DNA from: VXYL01 sp965200375
GTDB taxonomy: Bacteria; Pseudomonadota; Gammaproteobacteria; Pseudomonadales; Azotimanducaceae
Reading direction: 5' to 3'
NCBI GenBank assembly: GCA_965200375.1
Contig: OZ241353.1
Span: 868,001 to 932,000 of the forward strand
Length of the DNA stretch: 64,000 nucleotides
This document shows, piece after piece, positions 35,430 to 43,610 of this stretch (its first letter is position 1; every line of letters begins with the position of its first letter). The position numbers and the translations under genes are program-made. A model generated the notes under the pieces. That model saw only the letters and a list, made by a program, of their open reading frames with translations, did no database searches and was not told where the DNA came from.

Positions 35430-36458
35430 TCACGAGGCGCCGATGGAGAGCAGGTTCTCCACGGGCCGATAGAGTTCCTCCAAGTAGGCGACATCCTCTG
35501 CCTCGAGCGCGATGCCGCAGGCGTCGACCAGCTGTTCGAGCTGCGCCACGCTGGAGACGCCGACCACCGGCGCGGCCACTGCCGCCTTGCCGCGCAGCCA
35601 GGCCAAGGCGATCTGCGCCGGCGCCTTGCCGTACTTGCCCCCCACCTCGGCAGCGCGCCCGGCGATGTCGAACGTGGCCGCGCCGCGATACAGGCTCTCG
35701 GTGCGCCGGCGATCCCGCCCCTGGGAGCGGCGCGTGGCGCCGCCGCCGAAACCACCCTGGTACGCGCCCGCTAGGATCCCCCGCGCCAGCGGCGACCACG
35801 GCGTCAGGGCGACGCCGGTGGCGGCGCAGTACGGGTTCATTTCCCGTTCCTCCTCGCGGTAGACGAGGTTGTAGTGGTTCTGCATGGAGACGAAGCGCGT
35901 CCAGCCGCGCATCGCGGCCGTCAGCTGCAGCTCCGCGAACTGCCAGGCGAACATGGAAGATGCGCCGAGATACAGCGCCTTGCCGGCCTTCACCACGTCG
36001 TGCAGCGCCTCCATCGACTCCTCGACGGGCGCCGCGGCATGTCCCGGCACGCCGTGGGGATGGCGGTGGATCACCAGCTGGTCCACGTAGTCGTGGCCGA
36101 GGCGCTCGAGGCTGGCGTCGACGCCCTCGAAGATGTGCTTGCGGGACAGCCCGCCCTGATTGGCGCCGCGGCCCATCGGCATGGCGACCTTGGTCGCCAG
36201 AACGTACTCGTCGCGGCGGGCCAGCTCGCGCAGCAAGCCGCCCACCACCCGCTCCGAGGCGCCGACGCCGTAGACGTCCGCGCAGTCGAAGTAGAACACG
36301 CCGCGGTCCAGCGCGGCCTTGATGATGGGGCGCGCCGCATTCGCATCGAGGGTCCAGTCGCCCTGGTGCCCGCGGCCCGGTTCGCCGAAGTTCATGGTGC
36401 CGAGGCACAGCGGCGACACCCGAAGGCCGCTGCGGCCAAGCTGCACGGGCTCGAGCAT
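35430..36458 (-). CDS. Aldo/keto reductase
   Basis: 342 residues from ATG 36456-36458. The catalytic tetrad is recognisable: Asp and Tyr in FDCADVYGVGASERVVG, Lys in EYVLATKVAMPM and His in VDQLVIHRHPHG. NADPH-binding segments FVSMQNHYNLVYREEEREM and VGVSSVAQLEQLVDACGIAL are typical of the YajO/YhdN-type group. An upstream open extension exists, but its sequence belongs to a different, truncated gene. Only two bases separate its start from that gene's stop, so it has lost or exchanged its native upstream region. Confidence 0.9.
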   Translation of the reverse strand: MLEPVQLGRSGLRVSPLCLGTMNFGEPGRGHQGDWTLDANAARPIIKAALDRGVFYFDCADVYGVGASERVVGGLLRELARRDEYVLATKVAMPMGRGANQGGLSRKHIFEGVDASLERLGHDYVDQLVIHRHPHGVPGHAAAPVEESMEALHDVVKAGKALYLGASSMFAWQFAELQLTAAMRGWTRFVSMQNHYNLVYREEEREMNPYCAATGVALTPWSPLARGILAGAYQGGFGGGATRRSQGRDRRRTESLYRGAATFDIAGRAAEVGGKYGKAPAQIALAWLRGKAAVAAPVVGVSSVAQLEQLVDACGIALEAEDVAYLEELYRPVENLLSIGAS

Positions 36459-36460
36459 CC

Positions 36461-36889
36461 TCAACGCCAGTGAAACCCATCCGGGTTGTTCTTCGAGTAG
36501 GGCCGTTCGTTCACCAAACGGTACGTCGGCAGACGCCGCCACTCCCCTTGCCGAGCGTCCTCGTACGTCTGGAACTGGACGAAGAAGAACGGTATGCCGT
36601 AGTCCGATTCCACACGGTGCTTGCACTCGGCAGCGAACCGATAGGTTTCCGGGTGTTCGCAGGACGTGTTGTTGAACACAACGACATCGCCACGTTCTTG
36701 GCGAAGAAAGCCGTTCTCAAGCAGAGTGAACAAGAGCATCCCGCTTGATCGGCCGCCGGAGAACTTGATGACGTGCGGAAGGTCTGGGTGGTGCTTCGCT
36801 TGGTAGCGGAAGGAGTAGGTCTTGCTGGCGTCGTAGCGCTTTGGCCGCCCGGGCGAACTCTTGATGGTGAGCTTAGGTACGGCGTACAC
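36461..36889 (-). pseudogene. Truncated PAPS-reductase-like (PP-loop) gene
   Basis: 142 residues from a possible GTG at 36887-36889 preceded by a G-run. The PP-loop is seen in LPHVIKFSGGRSSGMLLFTL, followed by VVFNNTSCEHPETYRFAAEC and GIPFFFVQFQTYEDARQGEW, the pattern of adenine-nucleotide alpha-hydrolase-type PAPS reductases. The frame ends at WR-TGA (36461), well before the C-terminal half expected for this family, and right at the start of the aldo/keto reductase gene. The 3' part was probably lost at a recombination junction near 36460. It is likely non-functional. Confidence 0.65.
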
Positions 36890-37169
36890 GACGCCCCCCT
36901 GGATCAAGCCAACCGCCGGCCGTCGCAGGGGTACCCGTTCCTGCACGCGCTCTCGTCCTTCATATCCGCCACGGCGACTCCCCTGTCTCGCTGCCTTCGC
37001 AAGCCGCCCACCGCAAGCAGGCGCATTCCTCACACACGGTCGTGGAGGCCGGCCCCAATACGCTACCATAGCACAGCGTCTTGCCCACGTTCGGCTCCAT
37101 GTGACGTCGTTTGGTCGTCTTTTGAGGCACATCCTTGCAATCCATCCACGACATGGATAGGTTGCAAGG
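36890..37169. other. Intergenic region with a long hairpin at its right end
   Basis: 280 bp between the truncated PP-loop gene and the divergent ATPase gene. No convincing reading frame was seen. At 37133-37169 CCTTGCAA pairs with TTGCAAGG (8 bp), and inside it TCCAT pairs with ATGGA (5 bp), giving an extended stem-loop that ends one base before the GTG start of the ATPase gene. Confidence 0.5.
37133..37169. promoter_or_regulatory. Two-tier inverted repeat directly before the ATPase start codon
   Basis: Outer arms CCTTGCAA (37133-37140) and TTGCAAGG (37162-37169), inner arms TCCAT (37141-37145) and ATGGA (37153-37157). The right arm covers the place where a ribosome-binding site should lie, so folding of the mRNA could block translation; alternatively it is an operator or the end of a small mobile unit. 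Confidence 0.4.
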
Positions 37170-38387
37170 GTGGTCCCGCGCATCATTGCCAGCGACGTTG
37201 AAAGCGCCTTGCAGCGCCAAGCCGCTGTTGCGCTGATCGGCCCACGGCAGGTCGGCAAGACCACGCTGGCCTTGGAGATCGGCCGCGGGCGGGACGCGCT
37301 CTACCTCGACCTCGAGGACCGCAACGACCGCAACCGTCTGGCGGAGCCCGCGCTCTTTCTCGACAACGTGGAGGGTCGGCTCGTCATCCTGGACGAGATC
37401 CATCGGCTGCCGGAACTCTTTGCGACGCTGCGCGGCATCATCGATCGGGGGCGGCGCAAGGGCAAGGGGCTGGGCCGGTTCCTCATCCTGGGATCGGCCT
37501 CCATCGACTTGCTGCGGCAGTCCGGCGAGACGCTGGCCGGGCGCATCGCCTACATCGACATGGCGCCCTTCTCCGCCCTCGAAGTGGAAGACGCCCGTGC
37601 GGCCCGCGAACGCCTGTGGCTGCGTGGCGGCTTTCCGGAGAGCTACTTGGCATCGAGCGACCGGATCAGCCTGGCGCTGCGGCGGGACTTCATCCGCACC
37701 TACTTGGAGCGCGATGTCGCCACGTTCGGGCCACGCGTTCCGGCCACGACCTTGGAGCGGCTTTGGACGATGCTGGCGCACCGCCAAGGCACGACGTTGA
37801 ACGTCTCGGCCCTTGCGAGGGGCTTGGAACTGAGCGCCCAGTCCGTCACCCGCTACATCGACCTCCTGTGCGACCTGCTGCTCGTGCGCCGCTTGCCGCC
37901 CCTGCTGGCCAACGTCGGCAAGCGCCTGGTGAAGGCGCCGAAGGTCTACGTGCGCGACAGCGGCTTGGTTCACGCCCTGCTGGGCATTGCGTCTTTGGAA
38001 CAGCTCGCCGGGCACCCGGTGGTGGGCGAAAGCTGGGAGGGCTACGTTGTCGAAACGCTGCTCAGTGTGTTGCCGCCCCTCGCACAGCCGCACTTCTACC
38101 GCACCAGCGCCGGCGCGGAAATCGATCTGGTGATCGACCACGCCGACAGCGAGCGCTGGGCAATCGAGATCAAGCGCTCGCTCTCCGCGAAGGTGCGACG
38201 CGGGTTCCACCTCGCCTGCGAGGACATCAGGCCGACGTGCGCCTTCGTCGTCCACGCCGGCGACGACCGCTATCCGCTGGCGCAAGGCGTGGAAGGGATC
38301 GGCGTGCGCGAGCTGGCTCAGGCGTTGCGTGAGCGCCCGTGGCGCAAGGGCGGCAGCGAAGCGTTTGAAGTCGCGCACGAGGCGTAG
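37170..38387 (+). CDS. AAA+ ATPase with DUF4143 domain
   Basis: 405 residues from GTG 37170. Walker A ALIGPRQVGKTTLALEIGRG is at about residue 22, Walker B RLVILDEIHRLPEL at about residue 73, sensor LILGSASIDLLRQSGETLAG follows, then a winged-helix region (LNVSALARGLELSAQSVTRY). The C-terminal DUF4143 domain has VVGESWEGYVVETLL, RTSAGAEIDLVIDHA and WAIEIKRS, with a D-ExK pattern of PD-(D/E)XK nucleases. Such proteins are abundant in accessory regions, and their role is unresolved; toxin or defence functions have been suggested. It stands alone between two minus-strand genes. Confidence 0.88.
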   Translation: MVPRIIASDVESALQRQAAVALIGPRQVGKTTLALEIGRGRDALYLDLEDRNDRNRLAEPALFLDNVEGRLVILDEIHRLPELFATLRGIIDRGRRKGKGLGRFLILGSASIDLLRQSGETLAGRIAYIDMAPFSALEVEDARAARERLWLRGGFPESYLASSDRISLALRRDFIRTYLERDVATFGPRVPATTLERLWTMLAHRQGTTLNVSALARGLELSAQSVTRYIDLLCDLLLVRRLPPLLANVGKRLVKAPKVYVRDSGLVHALLGIASLEQLAGHPVVGESWEGYVVETLLSVLPPLAQPHFYRTSAGAEIDLVIDHADSERWAIEIKRSLSAKVRRGFHLACEDIRPTCAFVVHAGDDRYPLAQGVEGIGVRELAQALRERPWRKGGSEAFEVAHEA

Positions 38388-38441
38388 CCAAGGTGTGGAC
38401 GGCGCACCAGGAATCCGTGTTTGGCCAATCAAAATCTTGCG

Positions 38442-40229
38442 TTACGCTACCGCCCAAGGCACGGCTTCGCAGTGGGCCAGTTCCCAGCCGCGGAAGACGA
38501 CGGCCAAGCCCGTGTATGCGATGTCGTGGCGCTGCCGCGCTAGGTTTTCGTCGGTCAGGTAGCGTGCGAGCTGGGCTTTGGCGTCGGCGAGTGCGGCATC
38601 CGCCTTCGCCTCGTCGCCATCCCGCTTGATGTACTTGAGCTCGATCAGATAGCCGTGGCGTGCTTGCGGATGGTGGGCTGTGAAAGGTTCCAAGCAGATG
38701 TCTACGAAGCCCTTCGCGAACTCGCGTTCGGTGCTGAACAGGAAGTGGTCCGTGGCGCCTAGGTAGGCTGCCAGGAAGCCCTGCACCATCTTCTCTTCGC
38801 GCAGGTAGTCGCGCACGCTGGTCTGCGAGCGGATCGCCTCGGCCAGGAAGTCCAGTGCCGGCCGCCACTCGCCGTGTTGCGCCATCCGTCGCATCAGGCG
38901 CTCCAAGTCGTCCAAGTCCACGGCGAACGCGCCGACGTCCCGGTAGGCGTCGCGCAGGAAGCTGTGCAGCAACTGCCGGGCGGTCTGATTCGGCACCACG
39001 AGTTCGGGCTTTTCCGATGTCGTGGCGTGGATGCTCAGCAGGCCGAAGTAGTGCAGCAGCGAGAGGAAGTTGTCGCGCTGTTGAAGTTCCCGAAGCGGGA
39101 AACTACGCCGTACTCGACACGTGGCGCGACCCTTGGCCATCGCCGTGCGCAACAGATCGAAGTTGCCGTTGAGACGTCCGCCGGCGGTGAGCAGATGCCG
39201 CAGCTTGCCATAGTCCACGCGCACGTTGTCGTCGATCAGCTCTTCGGGCGGCGCCTCGGCGTCCCGGCATTCGGCCAAGTAGTAGAGCACTAGGTCCGTG
39301 TTGTAGACGTCCTCCTGTGCCTTGGTGGCGAAGCGGTAGCCGTTGTACCACTTGCGTATGATGGCCAAGGCGTCCTCGAATCGCTCCGGCGGCGCCTTGG
39401 CGTCGTAGTCGCGGAGCAAGCCTCGCACTTCGTTCTCGGTGAAGCCGAGCATTGCGTTGAACTCCGGCCTCAAGCTCAGGTTGCGGGCGATGTTGAAGCC
39501 GCTGGTCAGGTCGTCCATGGCCAGCGGCGAGACGCCGGTGACGAACAGGCGCTCCATCGCGCCGACGTTCGTGCCGGCCTTCAATGCCGCGAAGAAACTA
39601 CGGTAGAAGCCGTCGTCGCGGGTCAGCGCGTGGTAGGCGGCCTCGCCGTCGCGGGCGAGAACCGCATTGGCGAGGTTGTCGTACTCGTCGATCAGCGCGT
39701 AGATGGGAACGTGGCGGTTGCCGGCGATGGCGAACAGCGCGCGCAGCTTGGTGCTGATCGACGAATGCGCCAGCACGGCCTGCTTCTCGTCAGCCGCAAA
39801 GACGTCGTCGTTCTGCTCCAGGGCCTTGCGGAGGTCGATGGCGCAACATTCCTCGAAGCGATCCTTCAAGGCGTCGAGCGGGGCGTCGATGGCAGAGAAA
39901 TCGAAGCGGAGCACCATGTATCGACTGCGGTTCGCGGTCGGCGATGCGCCGATTTCCGTGCCGCCGAACAGCGCTTCGAACTCGTCTCGGTGATGGCGGC
40001 CGTAGTAGCACTCCAACATCGAAAGCCAGCACGTCTTGCCGAAACGCCGTGGCCGGATGAACAGCACGTAGTTGTGTTCTTCCAACCGATGGACGAAGCG
40101 GGTCTTGTCCACGTACAGGCTGCCGTCGAGGCGGATGCCCCTGAAGTCCGCCCGCCCGTAGGGAATCCTCGGCGCACGGCCTTTGGGCGACCCAGGCTCT
40201 TCAATGCGGGTTTGGGCAGGCGCGGCCAT
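38442..40229 (-). CDS. AAA-ATPase-like protein with C-terminal PD-(D/E)XK nuclease domain (DUF1703)
   Basis: 595 residues. The N-terminus has IPYGRADFRGIRLDGSLYVD and YVLFIRPRRFGKTCWLSMLE, the altered Walker A that marks the AAA-ATPase-like family, then IYALIDEYDNLANAVL as Walker B and FVTGVSPLAMDDLTSGFNIA. The C-terminal region holds KGFVDICLEPF and HGYLIELKYIKRDGDE, matching the nuclease-like DUF1703 domain. These proteins occur in many copies in Bacteroidetes and in some symbiont genomes, and function is unknown. Convergent with the DUF4143 ATPase, 54 bp apart. It starts close to a 34-bp direct repeat (40254-40287). Confidence 0.9.
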   Translation of the reverse strand: MAAPAQTRIEEPGSPKGRAPRIPYGRADFRGIRLDGSLYVDKTRFVHRLEEHNYVLFIRPRRFGKTCWLSMLECYYGRHHRDEFEALFGGTEIGASPTANRSRYMVLRFDFSAIDAPLDALKDRFEECCAIDLRKALEQNDDVFAADEKQAVLAHSSISTKLRALFAIAGNRHVPIYALIDEYDNLANAVLARDGEAAYHALTRDDGFYRSFFAALKAGTNVGAMERLFVTGVSPLAMDDLTSGFNIARNLSLRPEFNAMLGFTENEVRGLLRDYDAKAPPERFEDALAIIRKWYNGYRFATKAQEDVYNTDLVLYYLAECRDAEAPPEELIDDNVRVDYGKLRHLLTAGGRLNGNFDLLRTAMAKGRATCRVRRSFPLRELQQRDNFLSLLHYFGLLSIHATTSEKPELVVPNQTARQLLHSFLRDAYRDVGAFAVDLDDLERLMRRMAQHGEWRPALDFLAEAIRSQTSVRDYLREEKMVQGFLAAYLGATDHFLFSTEREFAKGFVDICLEPFTAHHPQARHGYLIELKYIKRDGDEAKADAALADAKAQLARYLTDENLARQRHDIAYTGLAVVFRGWELAHCEAVPWAVA

Positions 40230-40253
40230 GGCGCGGCCTCGACAGAGCGCTTG

Positions 40254-40287
40254 AGCGCCATCTTACACCAGCGGTTTGACGGCGCTG
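40254..40287 (+). repeat. 34-bp direct repeat, copy A
   Basis: AGCGCCATCTTACACCAGCG followed by GTTTGACGGCGCTG. It matches copy B at 42497-42530 in the same orientation at 31 of 34 positions. The copies enclose 2.2 kb with two genes on the minus strand (unknown 399-residue protein and Uma2). It lies in the 122-bp gap between minus-strand genes. Confidence 0.7.
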
Positions 40288-40351
40288 CCCCCGCCTTTAT
40301 GGATTATGGATGTGTACGCACCCTGTGCTGGGCGACCGCGCAGACCCTCGC

Positions 40352-41551
40352 CTAGCGCACGAGCCACCGAGCGAGCAGGCGCGTTGCCGCGGCGAGAAAG
40401 ACGGGTTCCGCTTCCGGTTTCCTGGTGGCGCATCGCAAGGCGGCGTGGACGTACTTGACGAGGTGGGCGTCTTTCATGTCGCTCGCTTGGGAGACGACCT
40501 CGCCCCACGCCTGCATCGCGATGTCCTCGGATGCGCCTAGACAGATGGCCACGGCGTCCTCCGGCGATGCCGAAGTCAGCGCCTGCTGAAAAGCGGCAAT
40601 CCCACGGTTCGCGTTGAGGCGGTGGGGCACGGGGGAAGGCCAGCCGGGGAACCCCAGCGCTGAGACGAAGCCCGTCACGTAGGACAGCGCCACGATCGCT
40701 CCCGTGTCGTCGCCGCGGTCGACGAATCCCCAAGCCGCTTCCGACAACGTGAGACAGTGCGACCATCCGTATTCCATGTCCGTCTCCGCCGTCAGCATCA
40801 TGCGGGCCGCCGCGACGCAGGCCGTTCCCGCGGCTTCGAATGGCGTGCTGCCATCCACGCTGTCGATCGCGGCGATCTCCACTCCCTGGCCACGCGCCAT
40901 CACGCCGCGTATTCCCGTATGCGGCGTGTTCACGCTCGACCGGGGAACGCCGCTCAAGAACTCGTCGAAGGCAGGCGGGCTTGCCCGCAGCAGCGGCCCG
41001 AGCTGTGGAATCACTGCACCCTTCTCTGTGCTCGGGTCCTCGCGGTACGCTCGAATGAACATCTGCATGTGCGGCAGCAGCTTGCGCCGCACATCCAGGT
41101 CGGCGTTCAGCATGTGGCCCAGCAGAATCTGGCCATGGCCGGCGCCGCCGACCTGCTGCAGAACGCGCGTGGCCAAAGCCTGTCGATTCAGCCGACTCTC
41201 GGGCTGGCACATGGCGTTCGCTAAACGGTGGCCAATCGCGGGCCATGGCATGATCGCCAAGTCGTTTCCGCCGGCCCAGTCGATGGGATCGTCGGCCTCC
41301 GCAATCGGGGGTACTGCAACGTCGGCGAAGTCCCGCGCCGCTGCCGCGAGGTACCGCCGAGCACCCTCTCGCCGTCGGGAGTTCACCAACGGCAGCAGCA
41401 GGTAGCGCGCCATCACCTCCAAAGGCGCATGGATCTCGAGGCTCGACAGCCCCGACGTGCCGCTTTCCATCTCAGTCAGAGATGCCAAGAGAAGCGCACG
41501 GTTGCCGTCGTGCTGGTGGGCAAGCGCGAAGTCATCGAGATCAAAGGACAT
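40352..41551 (-). CDS. Protein of unknown family
   Basis: 399 residues, no signal peptide and no clear membrane segment. The composition is Ala-rich and mostly helical. Candidate conserved blocks are DWAGGNDLAIMPWPAIGHRL, GAGHGQILLGHMLNADLDVR, MEYGWSHCLTLSEAAWGFVD and a C-terminal DAHLVKYVHAALRCATRKPE helix. The His and Trp residues in WSHCLT and the DAHLVKY segment suggest a ligand- or metal-binding helical bundle, with a loose resemblance to questin-oxidase-like proteins that I cannot confirm. It is followed downstream only by the repeat copy A, and preceded by the Uma2 gene 21 bp upstream, so the two may be co-transcribed inside the repeat-bounded segment. Confidence 0.7.
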   Translation of the reverse strand: MSFDLDDFALAHQHDGNRALLLASLTEMESGTSGLSSLEIHAPLEVMARYLLLPLVNSRRREGARRYLAAAARDFADVAVPPIAEADDPIDWAGGNDLAIMPWPAIGHRLANAMCQPESRLNRQALATRVLQQVGGAGHGQILLGHMLNADLDVRRKLLPHMQMFIRAYREDPSTEKGAVIPQLGPLLRASPPAFDEFLSGVPRSSVNTPHTGIRGVMARGQGVEIAAIDSVDGSTPFEAAGTACVAAARMMLTAETDMEYGWSHCLTLSEAAWGFVDRGDDTGAIVALSYVTGFVSALGFPGWPSPVPHRLNANRGIAAFQQALTSASPEDAVAICLGASEDIAMQAWGEVVSQASDMKDAHLVKYVHAALRCATRKPEAEPVFLAAATRLLARWLVR

Positions 41552-41572
41552 GGTTGTCAGCGGCGTCGAGTG

Positions 41573-42274
41573 TCACTCGGCCGCAAAGATGTCCTGCACG
41601 ACGACCGAAAAGTCCGGCAGGCATGCGCAAGCGGCGCTTTCTCCTTTGTTGAAGACGCCGCGTTCTTCGTACTCGCCGTTCACGAGCGTCAAGACGGTTA
41701 CCGTTTCGTCCTGCGGGTCGACAATCCAATACTCGGGAATGGCGGCTTCGGCATAGTCGAGGCGCTTGTCCACCGTGTCGCGGCGAGCGTCCCCCGGGCT
41801 CGTCACTTCAACGACAAGATCCGCGCCCAGCCAGAAGTCGTTCTGCCGACGCGGGTCGTCCGCTTTCAACAACAGCAGCAGGTCCGGTTCGCGGAACTTG
41901 CCGGCGCGGATACGAAGCCGCAGCGGGGCGAAGAACACCGCGCCGCCTCGTGCGCCAACGAACTCGTGAAAGGCGAGGAAAAGGAACTTCAGGATCGCTT
42001 GGTGTCGGGTCGTCGGCATGGGCAGAACGTCCAAATGGCCGTCTGTGAACTCGATCAGCCGGTTGCACCGCGCCGTCAGCTTCAAGTAGAGCGCCTCCGT
42101 CCAGCATCCCTGCAGCGACGACAGTTCCGCCACGGTGGATTCGTCGTCCGCCACGATTCGCCACGGGAGTTGGTCGCGCGCGGCAGCCATCAGATCCAAC
42201 GCTCCAGTTGCGCCATGCGATGCAGTGTGCGGAGGCGTGACCTGCGTGTCAAACAGGCGTTCGCGTGTCGCCAT
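41573..42274 (-). CDS. Uma2-family PD-(D/E)XK nuclease-like protein
   Basis: 233 residues from ATG 42272-42274 (36 residues longer if the upstream start is used). The family core is complete: VLPMPTTRHQAILKFLFLAF, GKFREPDLLLLLKADDPRR, ADLVVEVTSPGDARRDTVDK and AAIPEYWIVDPQDETVTVLT. Compared with the Uma2 at 22781 it is a different branch, with an N-terminal extension and no coiled-coil tail. It heads the two-gene set inside the 34-bp repeats. Confidence 0.88.
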   Translation of the reverse strand: MATRERLFDTQVTPPHTASHGATGALDLMAAARDQLPWRIVADDESTVAELSSLQGCWTEALYLKLTARCNRLIEFTDGHLDVLPMPTTRHQAILKFLFLAFHEFVGARGGAVFFAPLRLRIRAGKFREPDLLLLLKADDPRRQNDFWLGADLVVEVTSPGDARRDTVDKRLDYAEAAIPEYWIVDPQDETVTVLTLVNGEYEERGVFNKGESAACACLPDFSVVVQDIFAAE

Positions 42275-42522
42275 CCCAACGCCGACCGACAGCCGTTGTG
42301 CTACGCTGGCCACCAAACCAGCATGGACGAATCGAAGTGGGCTACCCCATCGGCTCCAACCTGCGCGGATTGGCGCGAGCAACTTTTCAGTCCGACATCC
42401 CGCCTTGGGAATTCGACATCCGCGCCGTGCCGCCAGGCACCGACCCAGTGCAGATCAGCGACTGGCACCGCCGCCACGGACGCGCCAACAACGAAGAGCG
42501 CCACCTTACACCAGCGGGTTGA
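42265..42522 (+). CDS. Possible small protein or gene remnant
   Basis: 85-codon frame. The segment from about residue 25 (VGYPIGSNLRGLARATFQSD, then PPWEFDIRAVPPGTDPVQIS) has a natural-looking composition, unlike most shadow frames here, but no family was recognised and no good ribosome-binding site precedes it. Its TGA stop lies inside direct repeat copy B. It may be the 3' end of a gene cut by rearrangement. Confidence 0.25.
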   Translation: MSPSQRRPTAVVLRWPPNQHGRIEVGYPIGSNLRGLARATFQSDIPPWEFDIRAVPPGTDPVQISDWHRRHGRANNEERHLTPAG

Positions 42523-42530
42523 CGGCGCCG
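42497..42530 (+). repeat. 34-bp direct repeat, copy B
   Basis: AGCGCCACCTTACACCAGCG followed by GGTTGACGGCGCCG, 31 of 34 identical to copy A at 40254-40287, same orientation. The 383 bp from 42275 to 42657 otherwise hold only the doubtful 85-codon frame and no clear signals. Confidence 0.7.
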
Positions 42531-42657
42531 TCTCGCTTGCGACGGCCGCATGCCTCTGCGCCGAATGACCACGTTGCCCAGCGGGCGACAGTCGCCGTAT
42601 CACCCGCCCATTTGCGGCGCGGACCAGGCCCACCAACCGCACCTAGCGAGGAGTGCT

Positions 42658-43449
42658 CTACGTGCCGGTGTACGTCGGCTTGCGCCGTTCGCGGAAGGCC
42701 GCGATGGATTCCTTGCGGTCGTTCACCGCGCGGTTCCCTACCGCCAGGCTTGCCAGCTCGAACCGCAGCGCCGTCGGCAGGTCGCACTCCACGTTGTGCT
42801 GCAGCACACGCTTGGACATGCGCAGCGCCAACGGCGGCCAAGCGGCCATCTCCGCCGCCAGTTCCACCGCCGCGTCCAGCAGTTCGTCGTGCGCCGCCAA
42901 CCGGTCCAGAAGGCCGATGCGGAGCGCCTCTTCGGCACCCACGGCACGGCTGGTGTAGATCAGATCCGCCGCCCGGGAGTAGCCGACGATGCGCGGCAGG
43001 AAGAAGCTCATGCCGGAGTCCGGCGAGAGATTGCGCTCTATGAACACCGTCTTGAAGCGGGACTGCGGCGAACCCACGCGCAGGTCGCAGGCCAACGCCA
43101 GGCTCATGCCAGCGCCTGCGGCCACGCCGTTCACGGCCGCGATGGCCGGCTTGTCGAGCTGATGGAGGGCCAGCGCCTGGCGTCCCACCCAGCCCAGGTC
43201 GTCCAGGTGGTCGTTTTGCGTCGGCGGCTTGCTGGCGCCGCCGGCGGTGAGGTCGGCGCCGGAGCAGAAGCCTCGCCCGGCGCCGGTGAACACCACGGCG
43301 CGCACGGCATCGTCGGCGCGCACGCTGTCGATGGCGGCCAGCGTAGCGGCGCGCAAACTGGCGTCGAGGGCGTTCAGCTTGGCCGGACGGTTGAGGGTGA
43401 GCACGGCAACGTGCCCGCGCTTGTCGAGGAGCAAGGGTTGTTCGGACAT
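42658..43449 (-). CDS. Enoyl-CoA hydratase/isomerase (PaaG-like)
   Basis: 263 residues from ATG 43447-43449. Crotonase fold with VAVLTLNRPAKLNALDASLR, oxyanion-hole segments GAGRGFCSGADLTAGG and AVNGVAAGAGMSLALACDLR, and NLSPDSGMSFFLPRIVGYSR. The Asp in the last motif, together with the lack of the Glu pair of classical hydratases, is closer to PaaG-type isomerases. It would act in fatty-acid or aromatic-acid degradation. It is divergent from pcnB with 161 bp between. Confidence 0.9.
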   Translation of the reverse strand: MSEQPLLLDKRGHVAVLTLNRPAKLNALDASLRAATLAAIDSVRADDAVRAVVFTGAGRGFCSGADLTAGGASKPPTQNDHLDDLGWVGRQALALHQLDKPAIAAVNGVAAGAGMSLALACDLRVGSPQSRFKTVFIERNLSPDSGMSFFLPRIVGYSRAADLIYTSRAVGAEEALRIGLLDRLAAHDELLDAAVELAAEMAAWPPLALRMSKRVLQHNVECDLPTALRFELASLAVGNRAVNDRKESIAAFRERRKPTYTGT

Positions 43450-43542
43450 GGCGGCTCTCCGGTCGGCGGCGCTTTGCAGGCGTGGGATCATGGCAGAAGT
43501 CGTCGCCCGGACTGTCGGTCCGCGACTAGGCCACAGTCGCGT

Positions 43543-43571
43543 TTGGCTTGCGACCGGCATTGGCTTACAAT
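43543..43571 (+). promoter_or_regulatory. Sigma-70-like promoter of the pcnB-panBC-pgi operon
   Basis: -35 TTGGCT (43543-43548), 17-base spacer, -10 TACAAT (43566-43571), four and five of six matches to consensus. A start near 43578 gives a leader of about 33 bases before pcnB. Confidence 0.5.
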
Positions 43572-43610
43572 TCGCGCCACTGTACGCAAAGGCCACTGGC
43601 CCCTTCGTAG

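Noticed and set aside
36461..36463. TGA ending the PAPS-reductase-like frame as a second selenocysteine codon
   Set aside because: The frame after it has no similarity to a reductase C-terminus and stops soon; no SECIS-like hairpin with a GGUC loop was seen.
40254..42530. Insertion sequence bounded by the 34-bp repeats
   Set aside because: No transposase, no terminal inverted repeats and no target-site duplication were found; kept only as a direct-repeat observation.
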